A stretch of 64,000 nucleotides of DNA from Bradyrhizobium stylosanthis (lineage in GTDB: Bacteria; Pseudomonadota; Alphaproteobacteria; Rhizobiales; Xanthobacteraceae), in assembly GCF_001641335.1 (NCBI RefSeq), contig NZ_LVEM01000001.1, forward strand, positions 1,989,223 through 2,053,222. The letters are read 5' to 3'. Under the pieces are notes generated by a model that was not told the DNA's origin, did no database searches, and was given only the letters and a program-made list of their open reading frames with translations. The translations under genes and the position numbers were made by a program. Below, in pieces: positions 1-7,412 of this stretch (position 1 is the first letter of the stretch; each line of letters opens with the position of its first letter).

Positions 1-165
1 GAGCGTCGCAAAGCTTGCCGCGGACATGTCGACCATGTCGGCAAAGGGCGTCATGTCCACGGGATAGCGCAGCGCGACCGGGCCCCCCTCAGCCAGATGC
101 TTCTGGCTCGTTGTCAACGCGCTCCAGATCGGACGATCCAGCAGCGCCACATCGCTGTCGGACAC
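1..165 (-). CDS. Partial GNAT-type N-acetyltransferase (N-terminus)
   Basis: A minus-strand frame starts at a GTG (165) and stays open to the window edge for 55 codons; the C-terminus lies outside. The N-terminus begins VSDSDVALLDRPIWSALTT and resembles the leading segment of FR47-like GNAT acetyltransferases in rhizobia, which transfer an acetyl group from acetyl-CoA to an amine. The acetyl-CoA motif itself is not in view, so the family call is recall-based. The start lies 4 nt after the stop of the Lin0512-family gene, so the two are probably co-transcribed and translationally coupled. Confidence 0.5.
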   Translation of the reverse strand, partial: MSDSDVALLDRPIWSALTTSQKHLAEGGPVALRYPVDMTPFADMVDMSAASFATL

Positions 166-169
166 CGCA

Positions 170-517
170 CTAGTCCTTGTCGAAGCTGACGATGACGGCG
201 GCGTTGGCGATGAGGATGGGATCGTTCGCCACTTCCGTGGCCGAAGGAATCTCCAGCCCGCCCTTGACCGCTGTCACGGTCACCGTGCCGTAAGGCAGCT
301 CCTTCGCGACCGCTTCCTTGTCCACCGCCTCGGGGTTGGGCACGCCGATCGTCACATCGACGAACATGTCGTTCGCGGTCTTGCCGATCATCCGGAAGAA
401 GCCGAGACTGGAATGCCTGATGGCATCGGATACCGCGCGCTTCGCCGCCTTGGTGGCGTCCCTGCCGTGGACGTCGACGCCCATGCCCATCTCGGTGACA
501 CAACGAACGCGAGTCAT
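170..517 (-). CDS. Lin0512 family conserved protein
   Basis: 115 residues beginning MTRVRCVTEMGMGVDVHGRD, the hallmark start of the Lin0512 family, a short uncharacterised group found in many bacteria. The whole protein matches the family length, with a compact alpha/beta pattern and no signal peptide or membrane segment, so it should be cytosolic. No enzymatic role is established and I do not assign one. It heads a two-gene unit with the acetyltransferase that starts just after its stop. The 116 nt upstream separate it from the VOC gene on the same strand. Confidence 0.85.
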   Translation of the reverse strand: MTRVRCVTEMGMGVDVHGRDATKAAKRAVSDAIRHSSLGFFRMIGKTANDMFVDVTIGVPNPEAVDKEAVAKELPYGTVTVTAVKGGLEIPSATEVANDPILIANAAVIVSFDKD

Positions 518-633
518 ATTTTATTCCTGTGGTTGTTAGGTGAGAGAGTGTGGGCGATCGGGGAGCGCGACACAAGTTTTTGTCGTGATCGTGATGAGCA
601 TAGAGCACGGGCTGCCCATGGCCCGCATGAAGA

Positions 634-1002
634 TCAGCCCGACATCGGTCTGAGCCGCGTTGGCCAACCGATCCTGACAAGTGTCTCGTCCGGCCCGTTG
701 AGTGCGAACTCGTACATGCCCCAAGGCTTGTCTGTCGGACCTTCGGGTTCGATCATCTCCCCCGCAAACGCCGTCGCAAGCTCATCGACATCTTCGCGGT
801 AGAGATATAACCCGAAGGGGTTTCGGCCCGGCACCAGCCAGCCGTCCACCGCCGCCTGGAGATGAATGTCGCCACCGCGGCCGTCACTCATCATGCGGTA
901 GTCATCCGGCCCGCCATCGACCTTGAAGCCGAGTCGCTCAAAGAACCTTTGGGCAGCATCCAGATCGTTGCAGGGCAGGATGGCTGTAAGGCGTTGATTC
1001 AT
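634..1002 (-). CDS. VOC superfamily (glyoxalase/bleomycin-resistance-like) protein
   Basis: 122 residues starting MNQRLTAILPCNDLDAAQRFF, the usual first strand and helix of a vicinal-oxygen-chelate module. The segment 'DDYRMMSDGRGGDIHLQ' near residues 33-50 and the closing 'DPDETLVRIGWP'-like strand fit a single-domain VOC protein. VOC proteins bind a divalent metal and act as dioxygenases, isomerases or drug-sequestering proteins; the substrate cannot be read here. I start at 1002 because that is where similarity begins, although the frame is open further upstream. It ends 31 nt downstream of the TPP enzyme gene and could share its transcript. Confidence 0.78.
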   Translation of the reverse strand: MNQRLTAILPCNDLDAAQRFFERLGFKVDGGPDDYRMMSDGRGGDIHLQAAVDGWLVPGRNPFGLYLYREDVDELATAFAGEMIEPEGPTDKPWGMYEFALNGPDETLVRIGWPTRLRPMSG

Positions 1003-1033
1003 CCGCGCACCGATTCCAATTGCTCCGCCTCTC

Positions 1034-2689
1034 CTATTTCTGCCGCGCGCGCAGCTCGTCCACGAGCACCCGCACGTTCTCCGAATAGTCGATCGGGATC
1101 GAGACCAGATGCACGCCGCCCTCCCCAAAGGCCGCATCGAGCGTCGGCGCAAAACGGTCGATGCTCTCGATGCGATGTCCCTTCGCCCCGTAGGCCTTCG
1201 CGTACATGACGAAATCGGGATTGCCAAACGTCATGCCGAAATCCGCAAAATGGTCGACGGCCTGCTTCCAGCGGATCATGCCGTAGGCGTTGTCCTCCAG
1301 CACCAGCACGACCAGATTGAGCTTGAGGCGGACGGCGGTTTCCATCTCCTGGCTGTTCATCATGAAGCCACCGTCGCCGGCGACCGCGAGCACGCGGCGG
1401 TCGGGATAGAGCATCGCGGCCATCATCGCCGACGGCAGGCCGGCGCCCATGGTCGCCAGCGCGTTGTCGAGCAGCAGCGTGTTGGCGACACGGGTGCGGT
1501 AGTTCCGCGCGAACCAGATCTTGTACATGCCGTTGTCGAGCGCGACGATGCCGTTCTCCGGGATCACCTGGCGGATGTCGTGCACGATGCGCTGCGGCGT
1601 CGGCGGCCAGCGCGCCTCGGTGGCGCGGTCGGCGATATGGCCGAGAATTTCATCGCGGAGCGGCAACAGCGCCGCAGCATGCGGCAGCTTGCCTTCGAGG
1701 CGGTCGGCGAGCAGCTCCAGGCTCGGGCCGACGTCGCCGAGGACCTCGGCGTCGGGGAAATAGACCTGCTCGACGCTGGCCGAGGTGTAGCTGACGTGAA
1801 TGACCTTCGGCCCCGACGGTCCCATGATGAAGGGCGGCTTCTCGATCGGGTCATGACCGATCGCCACGATCAGATCGGCGGCGTCGATCGCGTCATGGAC
1901 ATAGTCGCGCTCGGACAGCGCAGCGGTGCCCATATAGAGATTGGTGCCGCCGGGCACGGTGCCCTTGCCCATCTGCGTGGTGAAGAAGGGAATGCCGGTG
2001 CGCCGAACGAAGCTCGCGATGCCGTGCGTCGAGCGCGGCCGGCTGGTTGCAGCGCCCATCATCACCAGCGGGTGCCGTGCGGCCAAAATCATCTCGGCTG
2101 CGCGGTCGAGCGCGGCGCGATGGGCGACCGGGATCTCGATCGGATGGATCGGAATCACGGGAACCGCGGGCACCTCGTCGCCGGCGATGTCCTCGGGCAG
2201 TTCGAGATGCACCGGACCCGGCCGTTCCTCCATCGCCACGCGAAACGCATCGCGCACCACGGTCGGGATGCTGGAGGCGCTGACGATCTGCCGCGACAGT
2301 TTTGTCAGCGGCTTCATGGTCGCAACCACGTCCACGATCTGGAAGCGCGCCTGCCGGCTGCTCATGATCGCCTTCTGCCCGGTGATCAGGATCATCGGCA
2401 TCGCGCCGAGATGCGCATAGGCAGCGCCGGTTGACAGATTGAGCGCGCCGGGACCGAGCGTCGACAGGCAGACGCCCGGCTTGCCGGTCAGCCGCCCGTG
2501 TGTCGCCGCCATGAAAGCGGCGGCCTGCTCGTGACGGGTCAGGACCAGCTCGATCCGGGAGTTGCGCAGCGACTCCACGAGATCGAGGTTTTCTTCGCCG
2601 GGCACGCCGAAAATGCGGTCGACACCCTCGTTCTCAAGCGCCGCGACGAACAGGTCCGATGCTTTGACTTTCCGTTCCTGCCCGCTCAT
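1034..2689 (-). CDS. Acetolactate synthase large-subunit-like TPP enzyme
   Basis: 551 residues with the three-domain TPP-enzyme layout. The conserved catalytic glutamate is in GVPGEEN (E32), the central nucleotide/FAD-type domain spans about 190-330, and the TPP-binding GDGG...N motif starts near residue 438. This is the family that condenses two pyruvates to acetolactate. No small regulatory subunit (IlvN) lies nearby, so it could be a catabolic acetolactate synthase or another TPP decarboxylase rather than the branched-chain biosynthetic enzyme. Start 2689 is chosen for the GGGAGG ribosome site 7 nt upstream, although the frame is open 48 nt further. Confidence 0.82.
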   Translation of the reverse strand: MSGQERKVKASDLFVAALENEGVDRIFGVPGEENLDLVESLRNSRIELVLTRHEQAAAFMAATHGRLTGKPGVCLSTLGPGALNLSTGAAYAHLGAMPMILITGQKAIMSSRQARFQIVDVVATMKPLTKLSRQIVSASSIPTVVRDAFRVAMEERPGPVHLELPEDIAGDEVPAVPVIPIHPIEIPVAHRAALDRAAEMILAARHPLVMMGAATSRPRSTHGIASFVRRTGIPFFTTQMGKGTVPGGTNLYMGTAALSERDYVHDAIDAADLIVAIGHDPIEKPPFIMGPSGPKVIHVSYTSASVEQVYFPDAEVLGDVGPSLELLADRLEGKLPHAAALLPLRDEILGHIADRATEARWPPTPQRIVHDIRQVIPENGIVALDNGMYKIWFARNYRTRVANTLLLDNALATMGAGLPSAMMAAMLYPDRRVLAVAGDGGFMMNSQEMETAVRLKLNLVVLVLEDNAYGMIRWKQAVDHFADFGMTFGNPDFVMYAKAYGAKGHRIESIDRFAPTLDAAFGEGGVHLVSIPIDYSENVRVLVDELRARQK

Positions 2690-2794
2690 GTCGCCTCCCG
2701 GTCGATGCTGGCTCCCGTGTGCCGGGAGCACGCGCATGGTAGCGGTCTGCGGCGCAGGTACAACTCACAAAGAGGGGGGCGACTGCATCATTCT

Positions 2795-2911
2795 CGTCAT
2801 TGCGAGCGCAGCGAAGCAATCCAGAATCCTTCCGCGGATGCAGTTATGGATTGCTCATCGCATCAGCGCAAAATTGCTACGCAACTTTGTCGCGAGCTCC
2901 TCGCACTGACG
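2795..2911. repeat. Dispersed palindromic repeat, partly degenerate
   Basis: Outer arms CGTCATTGCGAG (2795-2806) and CTCGCACTGACG (2900-2911) pair with one mismatch. Inner arms AGCAATCC (2815-2822) and GGATTGCT (2848-2855) pair perfectly. The left arm matches the well-known dispersed element of many alphaproteobacterial genomes; the right half has drifted. It fills the 250 nt gap between the TPP enzyme gene and the LysR gene, which holds no gene. Confidence 0.7.
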
Positions 2912-2939
2912 GAGTGCGAGACGACGGCATCGCAGCCCG

Positions 2940-3833
2940 TTACAGCTTCGCCTCGGCAAAAATTCCTGCGACCCAGTCGAGGAAGACGCGCAGGCGCAGC
3001 GCGAGCTGGCGGTTTTGCGGATAGAGCGCCGAGAGCGGCGTCGGCGACGGCGGGTGGTCGGCCAGGACTTCGACCAGTGCGCCGTTGGCGAGATCGTCGG
3101 CAAAGCGATAGCGCGGCGCCTGCACGAGGCCGAAGCCGAGTCGGGCGAGATCGGCCATTGTGTCGGAATTGTTCACGCGCAGGCGGCTCGGCAGCACGAT
3201 GTGGCGCAGCTTGCCTGCGACGGAGAATTCCAGCGGCAGCACATCGCCGGTTCGCGAGGAGACGAAGGCCACCATCTGGTGGCCGTCGAGCGCATCCGGC
3301 GTCGCCGGCATGCCGTGCCTGGCGAGATAGGCCGGGCTTGCCACCGTGATCTCCGCGATGGTGCCGAGCCGGCGCAGGATCATGCCGCTGTCTTCCGGCT
3401 CGCCCGACCGGATCACGCAGTCAATGCCCTCGCGCACGAGATCGACGAGGCGGTCGCCCTGCCCGATCTGCAAATCGAGCTCGGGATAGCGCGCGAGGAA
3501 TTTTGGCAGATGCGGCAGGATGAAGGTGCGGGTCAGCAAGGGATGCGCGTCGATGCGCAAAAGGCCGCGCGGCCTTGCATCGCGCATCGAGGCCTCCGCT
3601 TCCTCGACCTCGGCGAGGATGGCGACGCAGCGGCGATAATAATCCTCGCCGTCGAGCGTTGCCGTGACATGACGCGTGGTCCGTTCCAGCAGCCGCGCGC
3701 CGAGATGGGCCTCGAGGCCGCGCAAGACCTCGCTGGCGGTCGAGCGGGGAATGCCGAGGTCGGCCGCCGCGGCCGTAAAGCTGCGCCGCTCCACGAGGCG
3801 GACAAACAGGCGCATGGCGTCAAAGCGATCCAT
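2940..3833 (-). CDS. LysR-family transcriptional regulator
   Basis: 297 residues. The N-terminal winged helix-turn-helix (MDRFDAMRLFVRLVERRSFT, then AAADLGIPRSTASEVLRGLE) is followed by a periplasmic-binding-like effector domain from about residue 90. This is the layout of AaeR/DsdC-like LysR regulators that control a divergent gene. The start at 3833 gives the standard LysR N-terminus. It is divergent to an SDR gene across 106 nt, so it probably regulates that SDR-tautomerase pair. The effector is unknown. Confidence 0.9.
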   Translation of the reverse strand: MDRFDAMRLFVRLVERRSFTAAAADLGIPRSTASEVLRGLEAHLGARLLERTTRHVTATLDGEDYYRRCVAILAEVEEAEASMRDARPRGLLRIDAHPLLTRTFILPHLPKFLARYPELDLQIGQGDRLVDLVREGIDCVIRSGEPEDSGMILRRLGTIAEITVASPAYLARHGMPATPDALDGHQMVAFVSSRTGDVLPLEFSVAGKLRHIVLPSRLRVNNSDTMADLARLGFGLVQAPRYRFADDLANGALVEVLADHPPSPTPLSALYPQNRQLALRLRVFLDWVAGIFAEAKL

Positions 3834-3939
3834 CGTCGATTGTTCAGCATAGCCGACAAGTGATGGCAAGCCCTGCTCGATTATCCGGCCATGGCGATCA
3901 GCTATGTCTGGGGTCGTCCAACACCAAGGAGACCCCGCC

Positions 3940-4680
3940 ATGACCACCCAATCCCAACGCGCCGCCATCGTGACAGGTGGTTCCCGCGGCATTGGCGCCG
4001 CCATCACCCGCCGACTGGCGCAGGACGGAATTGCGGTTGCGATCAACTATGCCAGCGGCCGCGACGCCGCCGACGCGCTCGTGGCCGAGATCGAGGCTGC
4101 CGGCGGACACGCCATCGCGGTGCAGGCCGACCTTGCCGATCCCGCCACCCCGGCCCGGCTGTTCGATGCGGCCGAGCGCGCCTTTGGCGGGGTCGACATC
4201 CTCGTCAACAATGCCGGCGTGATGGAGCTGGGCCCGCTCGCTGAGGTGACCGATGAGGCGTTCGCGCGGCAGACGTCGATCAACCTCGACAGCGTGTTCC
4301 GGTCGTTGCGCGAAGCGGCGCGGCGCCTGCGCGACGGCGGCCGCATCGTCAGCTTCTCGTCGAGCGTGATCGGCCTCTATCAGCCCGGCTACGGCGTCTA
4401 CGCCGCGACCAAGGCCGCGATCGAAGCCATGACCCATATCCTCGCGAAGGAGCTCGGCAGCCGGGGCATCACCGTCAATGCGGTCGCACCCGGGCCGGTC
4501 GAGACCCGGCTGTTCCTCGAGGGCAAGAGCGAGCAGCAAGTGCGCGCCATTGCCGCCATGAATCCGTTCGGCCGGCTCGGCCAGCCCGGCGACATCGCCG
4601 GCATCGTCGCCTTCCTCGCCGGCAGCGAGAGCGGCTGGGTCAACGGCCAGATCATCCGCGCCAATGGCGGCGTGGTCTGA
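3940..4680 (+). CDS. SDR family oxidoreductase
   Basis: 246 residues of classical short-chain dehydrogenase. The glycine-rich cofactor motif TGGSRGIG is near residues 10-17, NNAG is near 90, and the catalytic serine and YxxxK (YAATK) follow. The residue pattern after the second strand (NYASGRD) resembles NADP-preferring 3-oxoacyl-ACP reductase-like members; the true substrate is unknown. The start at 3940 has AAGGAG 8 nt upstream, so the in-frame codons before it are untranslated. It is followed after 23 nt by a tautomerase gene and faces a divergent LysR regulator. Confidence 0.9.
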   Translation: MTTQSQRAAIVTGGSRGIGAAITRRLAQDGIAVAINYASGRDAADALVAEIEAAGGHAIAVQADLADPATPARLFDAAERAFGGVDILVNNAGVMELGPLAEVTDEAFARQTSINLDSVFRSLREAARRLRDGGRIVSFSSSVIGLYQPGYGVYAATKAAIEAMTHILAKELGSRGITVNAVAPGPVETRLFLEGKSEQQVRAIAAMNPFGRLGQPGDIAGIVAFLAGSESGWVNGQIIRANGGVV

Positions 4681-4703
4681 CGCATCACACGGAGAGAACC
4701 ACC

Positions 4704-4925
4704 ATGCCATTCGTCAACATCAAGATCCCGCAGGGCGCGCTGTCGCGGGCGCAAAAGGCCGAGATCGTGCATAGTATCACCGGGCTGTTCGTCCACTATT
4801 TTGGCGAAGCCGCGCGTCCGCACACGATGGTGCTGATCGAGGAAGTCGGCGACGGCGGCTATGGCCGCGCCGACGAGGTGTTCGTCGTCCCCGACGCCTA
4901 TCGCGCCAGGGACTCCCTCACCTGA
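4704..4925 (+). CDS. 4-oxalocrotonate tautomerase family protein
   Basis: 73 residues starting MPFVNIKI. Pro2 becomes the N-terminal catalytic proline after Met removal, as in 4-oxalocrotonate tautomerases, which interconvert enol and keto acids in aromatic and related catabolism. Length and single beta-alpha-beta pattern fit the small hexameric subgroup. AGAGAA lies just upstream. It probably forms an operon with the SDR gene. Its last 8 nt overlap the end of the convergent methyltransferase gene. The substrate is not deducible. Confidence 0.85.
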   Translation: MPFVNIKIPQGALSRAQKAEIVHSITGLFVHYFGEAARPHTMVLIEEVGDGGYGRADEVFVVPDAYRARDSLT

Positions 4926-5556
4926 CCTTGAGGCTGAGCTCGGTGCCGCGCTTGATCGGCAGCGTCATCGAGACGAAGCCGTTTTGGGGATCGCGGATGA
5001 AGGCGAGATAGTCGGGCTCGGCGTTGTCGTTCATGACGTAGCCGCCGACCAGCAATTGCGGGGCGACGATCTCGATCACCTCGCGCGCCAGCGAAGGCCC
5101 CTCCTCGCGCGGCCAGCCGTCGACCAGGATGAAGTCGACGGGACCGCCGAGATCGCGCAACGTCTGCCGGGCGTCGCCCTCGCGGATCTCGGCGTAGTCG
5201 ACAAGGCCGGCTTCGGCAAGATTGCGTTTGGCGGCCTCGACCTTGGCCGGCACGATTTCCGAGCCGATCACGGTGCCGCCGCCATTGTCGCGCAGCGCCG
5301 CCGCGAAATAGAGCGTGGACATGCCGACCGAGGTCGCAAATTCCGCGACGCGCGTGGCGCGCAGGCCGCGGCAGAGCAGATAGATCAACTCGCCCTGCTC
5401 GGGATGGATCGAGAATCCCTGCTCGGCGTAAGCGTGGGGATCGCGGCCGTCGAAAGCGCCGCGCGACCCGGCCGGCCGCTGCCGCGCGCCTTGCAGGCGC
5501 GCGATCACGGCGTTGACGCGGGGATCCTGGATCGGACCGTGGGGCCGATCATTCAT
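4918..5556 (-). CDS. Class I SAM-dependent methyltransferase (O-methyltransferase-like)
   Basis: 212 residues. The SAM-binding motif I region VAEFATSVGMSTLYFAAAL (about 90-108) is followed by an acidic strand end (VIGSEIVP) and 'FILVDGWPREEG' as motif IV. This matches class I methyltransferases of the catechol/caffeoyl O-methyltransferase-like group. No membrane segment or signal peptide is present. The acceptor is unknown. It lies 15 nt downstream of the PadR gene on the same strand and may be part of its transcript. Confidence 0.82.
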   Translation of the reverse strand: MNDRPHGPIQDPRVNAVIARLQGARQRPAGSRGAFDGRDPHAYAEQGFSIHPEQGELIYLLCRGLRATRVAEFATSVGMSTLYFAAALRDNGGGTVIGSEIVPAKVEAAKRNLAEAGLVDYAEIREGDARQTLRDLGGPVDFILVDGWPREEGPSLAREVIEIVAPQLLVGGYVMNDNAEPDYLAFIRDPQNGFVSMTLPIKRGTELSLKVR

Positions 5557-5571
5557 GCGTTGCGCCCTCCG

Positions 5572-6198
5572 TCACTTGCCGAGGATTTCCGCAGCGGCGC
5601 GATCCAGGATCGCAGCGATGCGGCGCGTCTCGGCGGAGTCGCCGCTGTGCCTGGATCGCAACGCGCGCTTGAGGTTGTGTCGGGCACGGTGCAGCTCGTC
5701 GGAAGCATCCGCATCGAGATCGCTGACGCCGGCGAAAGCCTCGCGCACCTCGTCCATGCGGCGGCCGATCCGCGACAGCGCCTGCAGGATCGCATCCGCG
5801 GTGGCGCGGTGCTCGGCAAGATGCGCCTTGCCCTCGGGCGTGATGCTGTAGAGCTTCCTGCCGCCATCCTGCTCGACGCGCGCCTGGCCGACCTCTTCGA
5901 GATAGGTCAGCGCCGGATAGATCACGCCGGGGCTCGGCGTGTAGAAGCCGTCGGAGCGCTCCTCGATGATCTTGATCAGCTCGTAGCCGTGCGCCGGCTT
6001 TTCGGCGAGCAGCGCCAGGATCACCAGCTGGAGATCCTGCGACGACAGCCGCCGCGCGCCCGGGAAATCGCCGCCCGGGCCGCGCCCGAAAAAGCCATGC
6101 CCGCCGCGGCCGAAGCGCCGTCCCCCGCCGTGCCGGCCCATCGCGAAATGGGCAAAGTGCCCAAAATGGAAGTCTTTGTGGTCTCGTCCGTGGTGCAT
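5572..6198 (-). CDS. PadR-family transcriptional regulator with His/Gly-rich N-terminus
   Basis: 208 residues from the ATG at 6198. An unusual leader of about 45 residues is rich in His, Gly, Phe and Arg (MHHGRDHKDFHFGHFAHFAM). The PadR winged helix follows, with LVILALLAEKPAHGYELIK and YPALTYLEEVGQ typical of the family, and then a helical dimerisation tail. I prefer 6198 to the in-frame ATG at 6222 because AGAGGA lies 9 nt upstream of it, while 6222 sits inside a palindrome that is a likely operator. The histidine cluster could bind metal or haem; that is inference. Probably autoregulated. Confidence 0.85.
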   Translation of the reverse strand: MHHGRDHKDFHFGHFAHFAMGRHGGGRRFGRGGHGFFGRGPGGDFPGARRLSSQDLQLVILALLAEKPAHGYELIKIIEERSDGFYTPSPGVIYPALTYLEEVGQARVEQDGGRKLYSITPEGKAHLAEHRATADAILQALSRIGRRMDEVREAFAGVSDLDADASDELHRARHNLKRALRSRHSGDSAETRRIAAILDRAAAEILGK

Positions 6199-6234
6199 AT
6201 CGTAAGTTCCTCTGTAAGACATATCGTACGATAT
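6196..6234. promoter_or_regulatory. Candidate PadR operator
   Basis: ATATCGTACGATAT at 6221-6234 is a perfect 14-nt palindrome. The nonamer CATATCGTA occurs twice in direct orientation, at 6196-6204 and 6220-6228, 24 nt apart. The site overlaps the start region of the padR gene, as expected for autorepression. Confidence 0.6.
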
Positions 6235-6318
6235 AATTTGCGATAGTTCCGGCGCAACCCACTATTCCGTGATTGGCCCCAAGGGCCCCGTCCCCGTCCG
6301 CGATGGATCTGCCGGCCG

Positions 6319-6876
6319 CTACTCGGCGGCCTGGCTCTGCGGCACGCCCTGCTCGACCTCGAGCTGAAGGATGTCATTGAAGCGGTTGAAGGCCCCGCAC
6401 AGCGCGATGCGCCAGGTCAGCTCGACGATCTGGGCTTCCGAGAAGTGCGCGCCGAGGCGGGCAAAGATCTCGTCGCGCGTCTTGTTCCAGTTGTTGGTGA
6501 CGGCAATGGAGTATTCGACCACCAGCTTGTCGAGCTCATCGAGCTCGGGGTGATCCTTGTAGTCGACGAGACGCGCGGCGCCCTCTTCCGAGACGCCCTG
6601 CACCGCCAGCTTTGGCGCATGATGGGAAACGCAATAGTCGCATTTGTTGAGCAACGAGACCGTGACCAGCGCGAGCTCGAGATGGCGCTTCGACAAATTG
6701 CCGTCCTGGGCGAGATCGACCAGCAGCGACCACATGTGCTTGAAGATCGGCAGGCGGTGCGCCATGACACCGGCCTGGTTCTCGAACGCACCATAGGTGG
6801 TCATCTTGTCCCACAGCGGTCTCAGCGCCTCCGGCAGGTCGTCCCTGGTCTTGATCGAAACGCGCGACATGGCCAT
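6319..6876 (-). CDS. Carboxymuconolactone decarboxylase/AhpD-like protein
   Basis: 185 residues, or 183 if translation begins at the second ATG (6870), which has AGGGA at better spacing. The motif CDYCVSHH near residue 80 is the CxxC(x3)H signature of AhpD-type alkylhydroperoxidases, where the two cysteines and histidine reduce peroxides or the AhpC partner. The flanking helices (LELALVTVSLLNK) fit the CMD fold. No AhpC gene is nearby. It could be a peroxidase-related enzyme or a catabolic CMD homologue. It is divergent to the MmcQ/YjbR gene and upstream of padR. Confidence 0.82.
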   Translation of the reverse strand: MAMSRVSIKTRDDLPEALRPLWDKMTTYGAFENQAGVMAHRLPIFKHMWSLLVDLAQDGNLSKRHLELALVTVSLLNKCDYCVSHHAPKLAVQGVSEEGAARLVDYKDHPELDELDKLVVEYSIAVTNNWNKTRDEIFARLGAHFSEAQIVELTWRIALCGAFNRFNDILQLEVEQGVPQSQAAE

Positions 6877-6939
6877 TCATCCCTGGTTGGAGCGCGCATG
6901 CTGCCACAAAGGTCCGGCCCGCGCCTCGGGTGCGATCGC

Positions 6940-7314
6940 ATGACACCCAAGACATTTGAAGCGCGCTGCCTGCGCCTGCCCGCCGCCACCAAGGTGGTGC
7001 AGTGGGAGGGCACCTCGGTGTTCAAGGTCGGTGGCAAGATGTTCGCGCTCAGCGGCGGCTATACGGCCGAAAGCGGCGGCTACATGTTCAAGGTCTCGGA
7101 CATGGCCTATGGAATGCTGATCGAGCACGGCTTGGCGCGACCCGCGCCGTATCTTGCGCGCGCCAAATGGGTGCAGCTCGTTGGCAACAACGCGCTGCCG
7201 GACGCCGAGCTCACGGCCTATCTCGTGCAGGCGCATGCGCTGATCGTGGCGAAACTTTCGAAGAAGCTGCGCAAGGAGCTTGGGCTGGCGTCGCCGCAGG
7301 CTGGCCCGGCATGA
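6940..7314 (+). CDS. MmcQ/YjbR family protein
   Basis: 124 residues beginning MTPKTFEARCLRLPAATKVV. The segment 'VQWEGTSVFKVGGKMFAL' and the 'ARAKWVQLVG' region are characteristic of the MmcQ/YjbR fold, a small double-wing domain resembling DNA-binding modules; most members have no proven function. The frame is open far upstream, but similarity begins at 6940, close after the divergent AhpD-like start, so this ATG is chosen. Cytosolic, no special motifs. Confidence 0.85.
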   Translation: MTPKTFEARCLRLPAATKVVQWEGTSVFKVGGKMFALSGGYTAESGGYMFKVSDMAYGMLIEHGLARPAPYLARAKWVQLVGNNALPDAELTAYLVQAHALIVAKLSKKLRKELGLASPQAGPA

Positions 7315-7353
7315 TGATCTCCGCGTGCAGCCGATCGGCGGCGCGCGGCGACA

Positions 7354-7381
7354 TTGAGCTTTCATCCTGCCCCGATATACT
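7354..7381 (+). promoter_or_regulatory. Candidate sigma-70 promoter of the five-gene cassette
   Basis: TTGAGC (7354-7359) and TATACT (7376-7381) are separated by 16 nt, 31 nt before the GTG start of the SWIM gene. It is the only promoter-like pair in the gap preceding the cassette. Consensus match only. Confidence 0.45.
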
Positions 7382-7412
7382 GACCATCCTGGATTCGAAT
7401 TAGGAAGCCGGC

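Noticed and set aside
1109..2434. + strand open frame antisense to the TPP enzyme
   Set aside because: No family features; the minus strand carries the TPP-binding motif and conserved glutamate.
6199..6222. Alternative PadR start at 6222
   Set aside because: It lies in the palindromic operator and lacks a ribosome site, whereas 6198 has AGAGGA at correct spacing.
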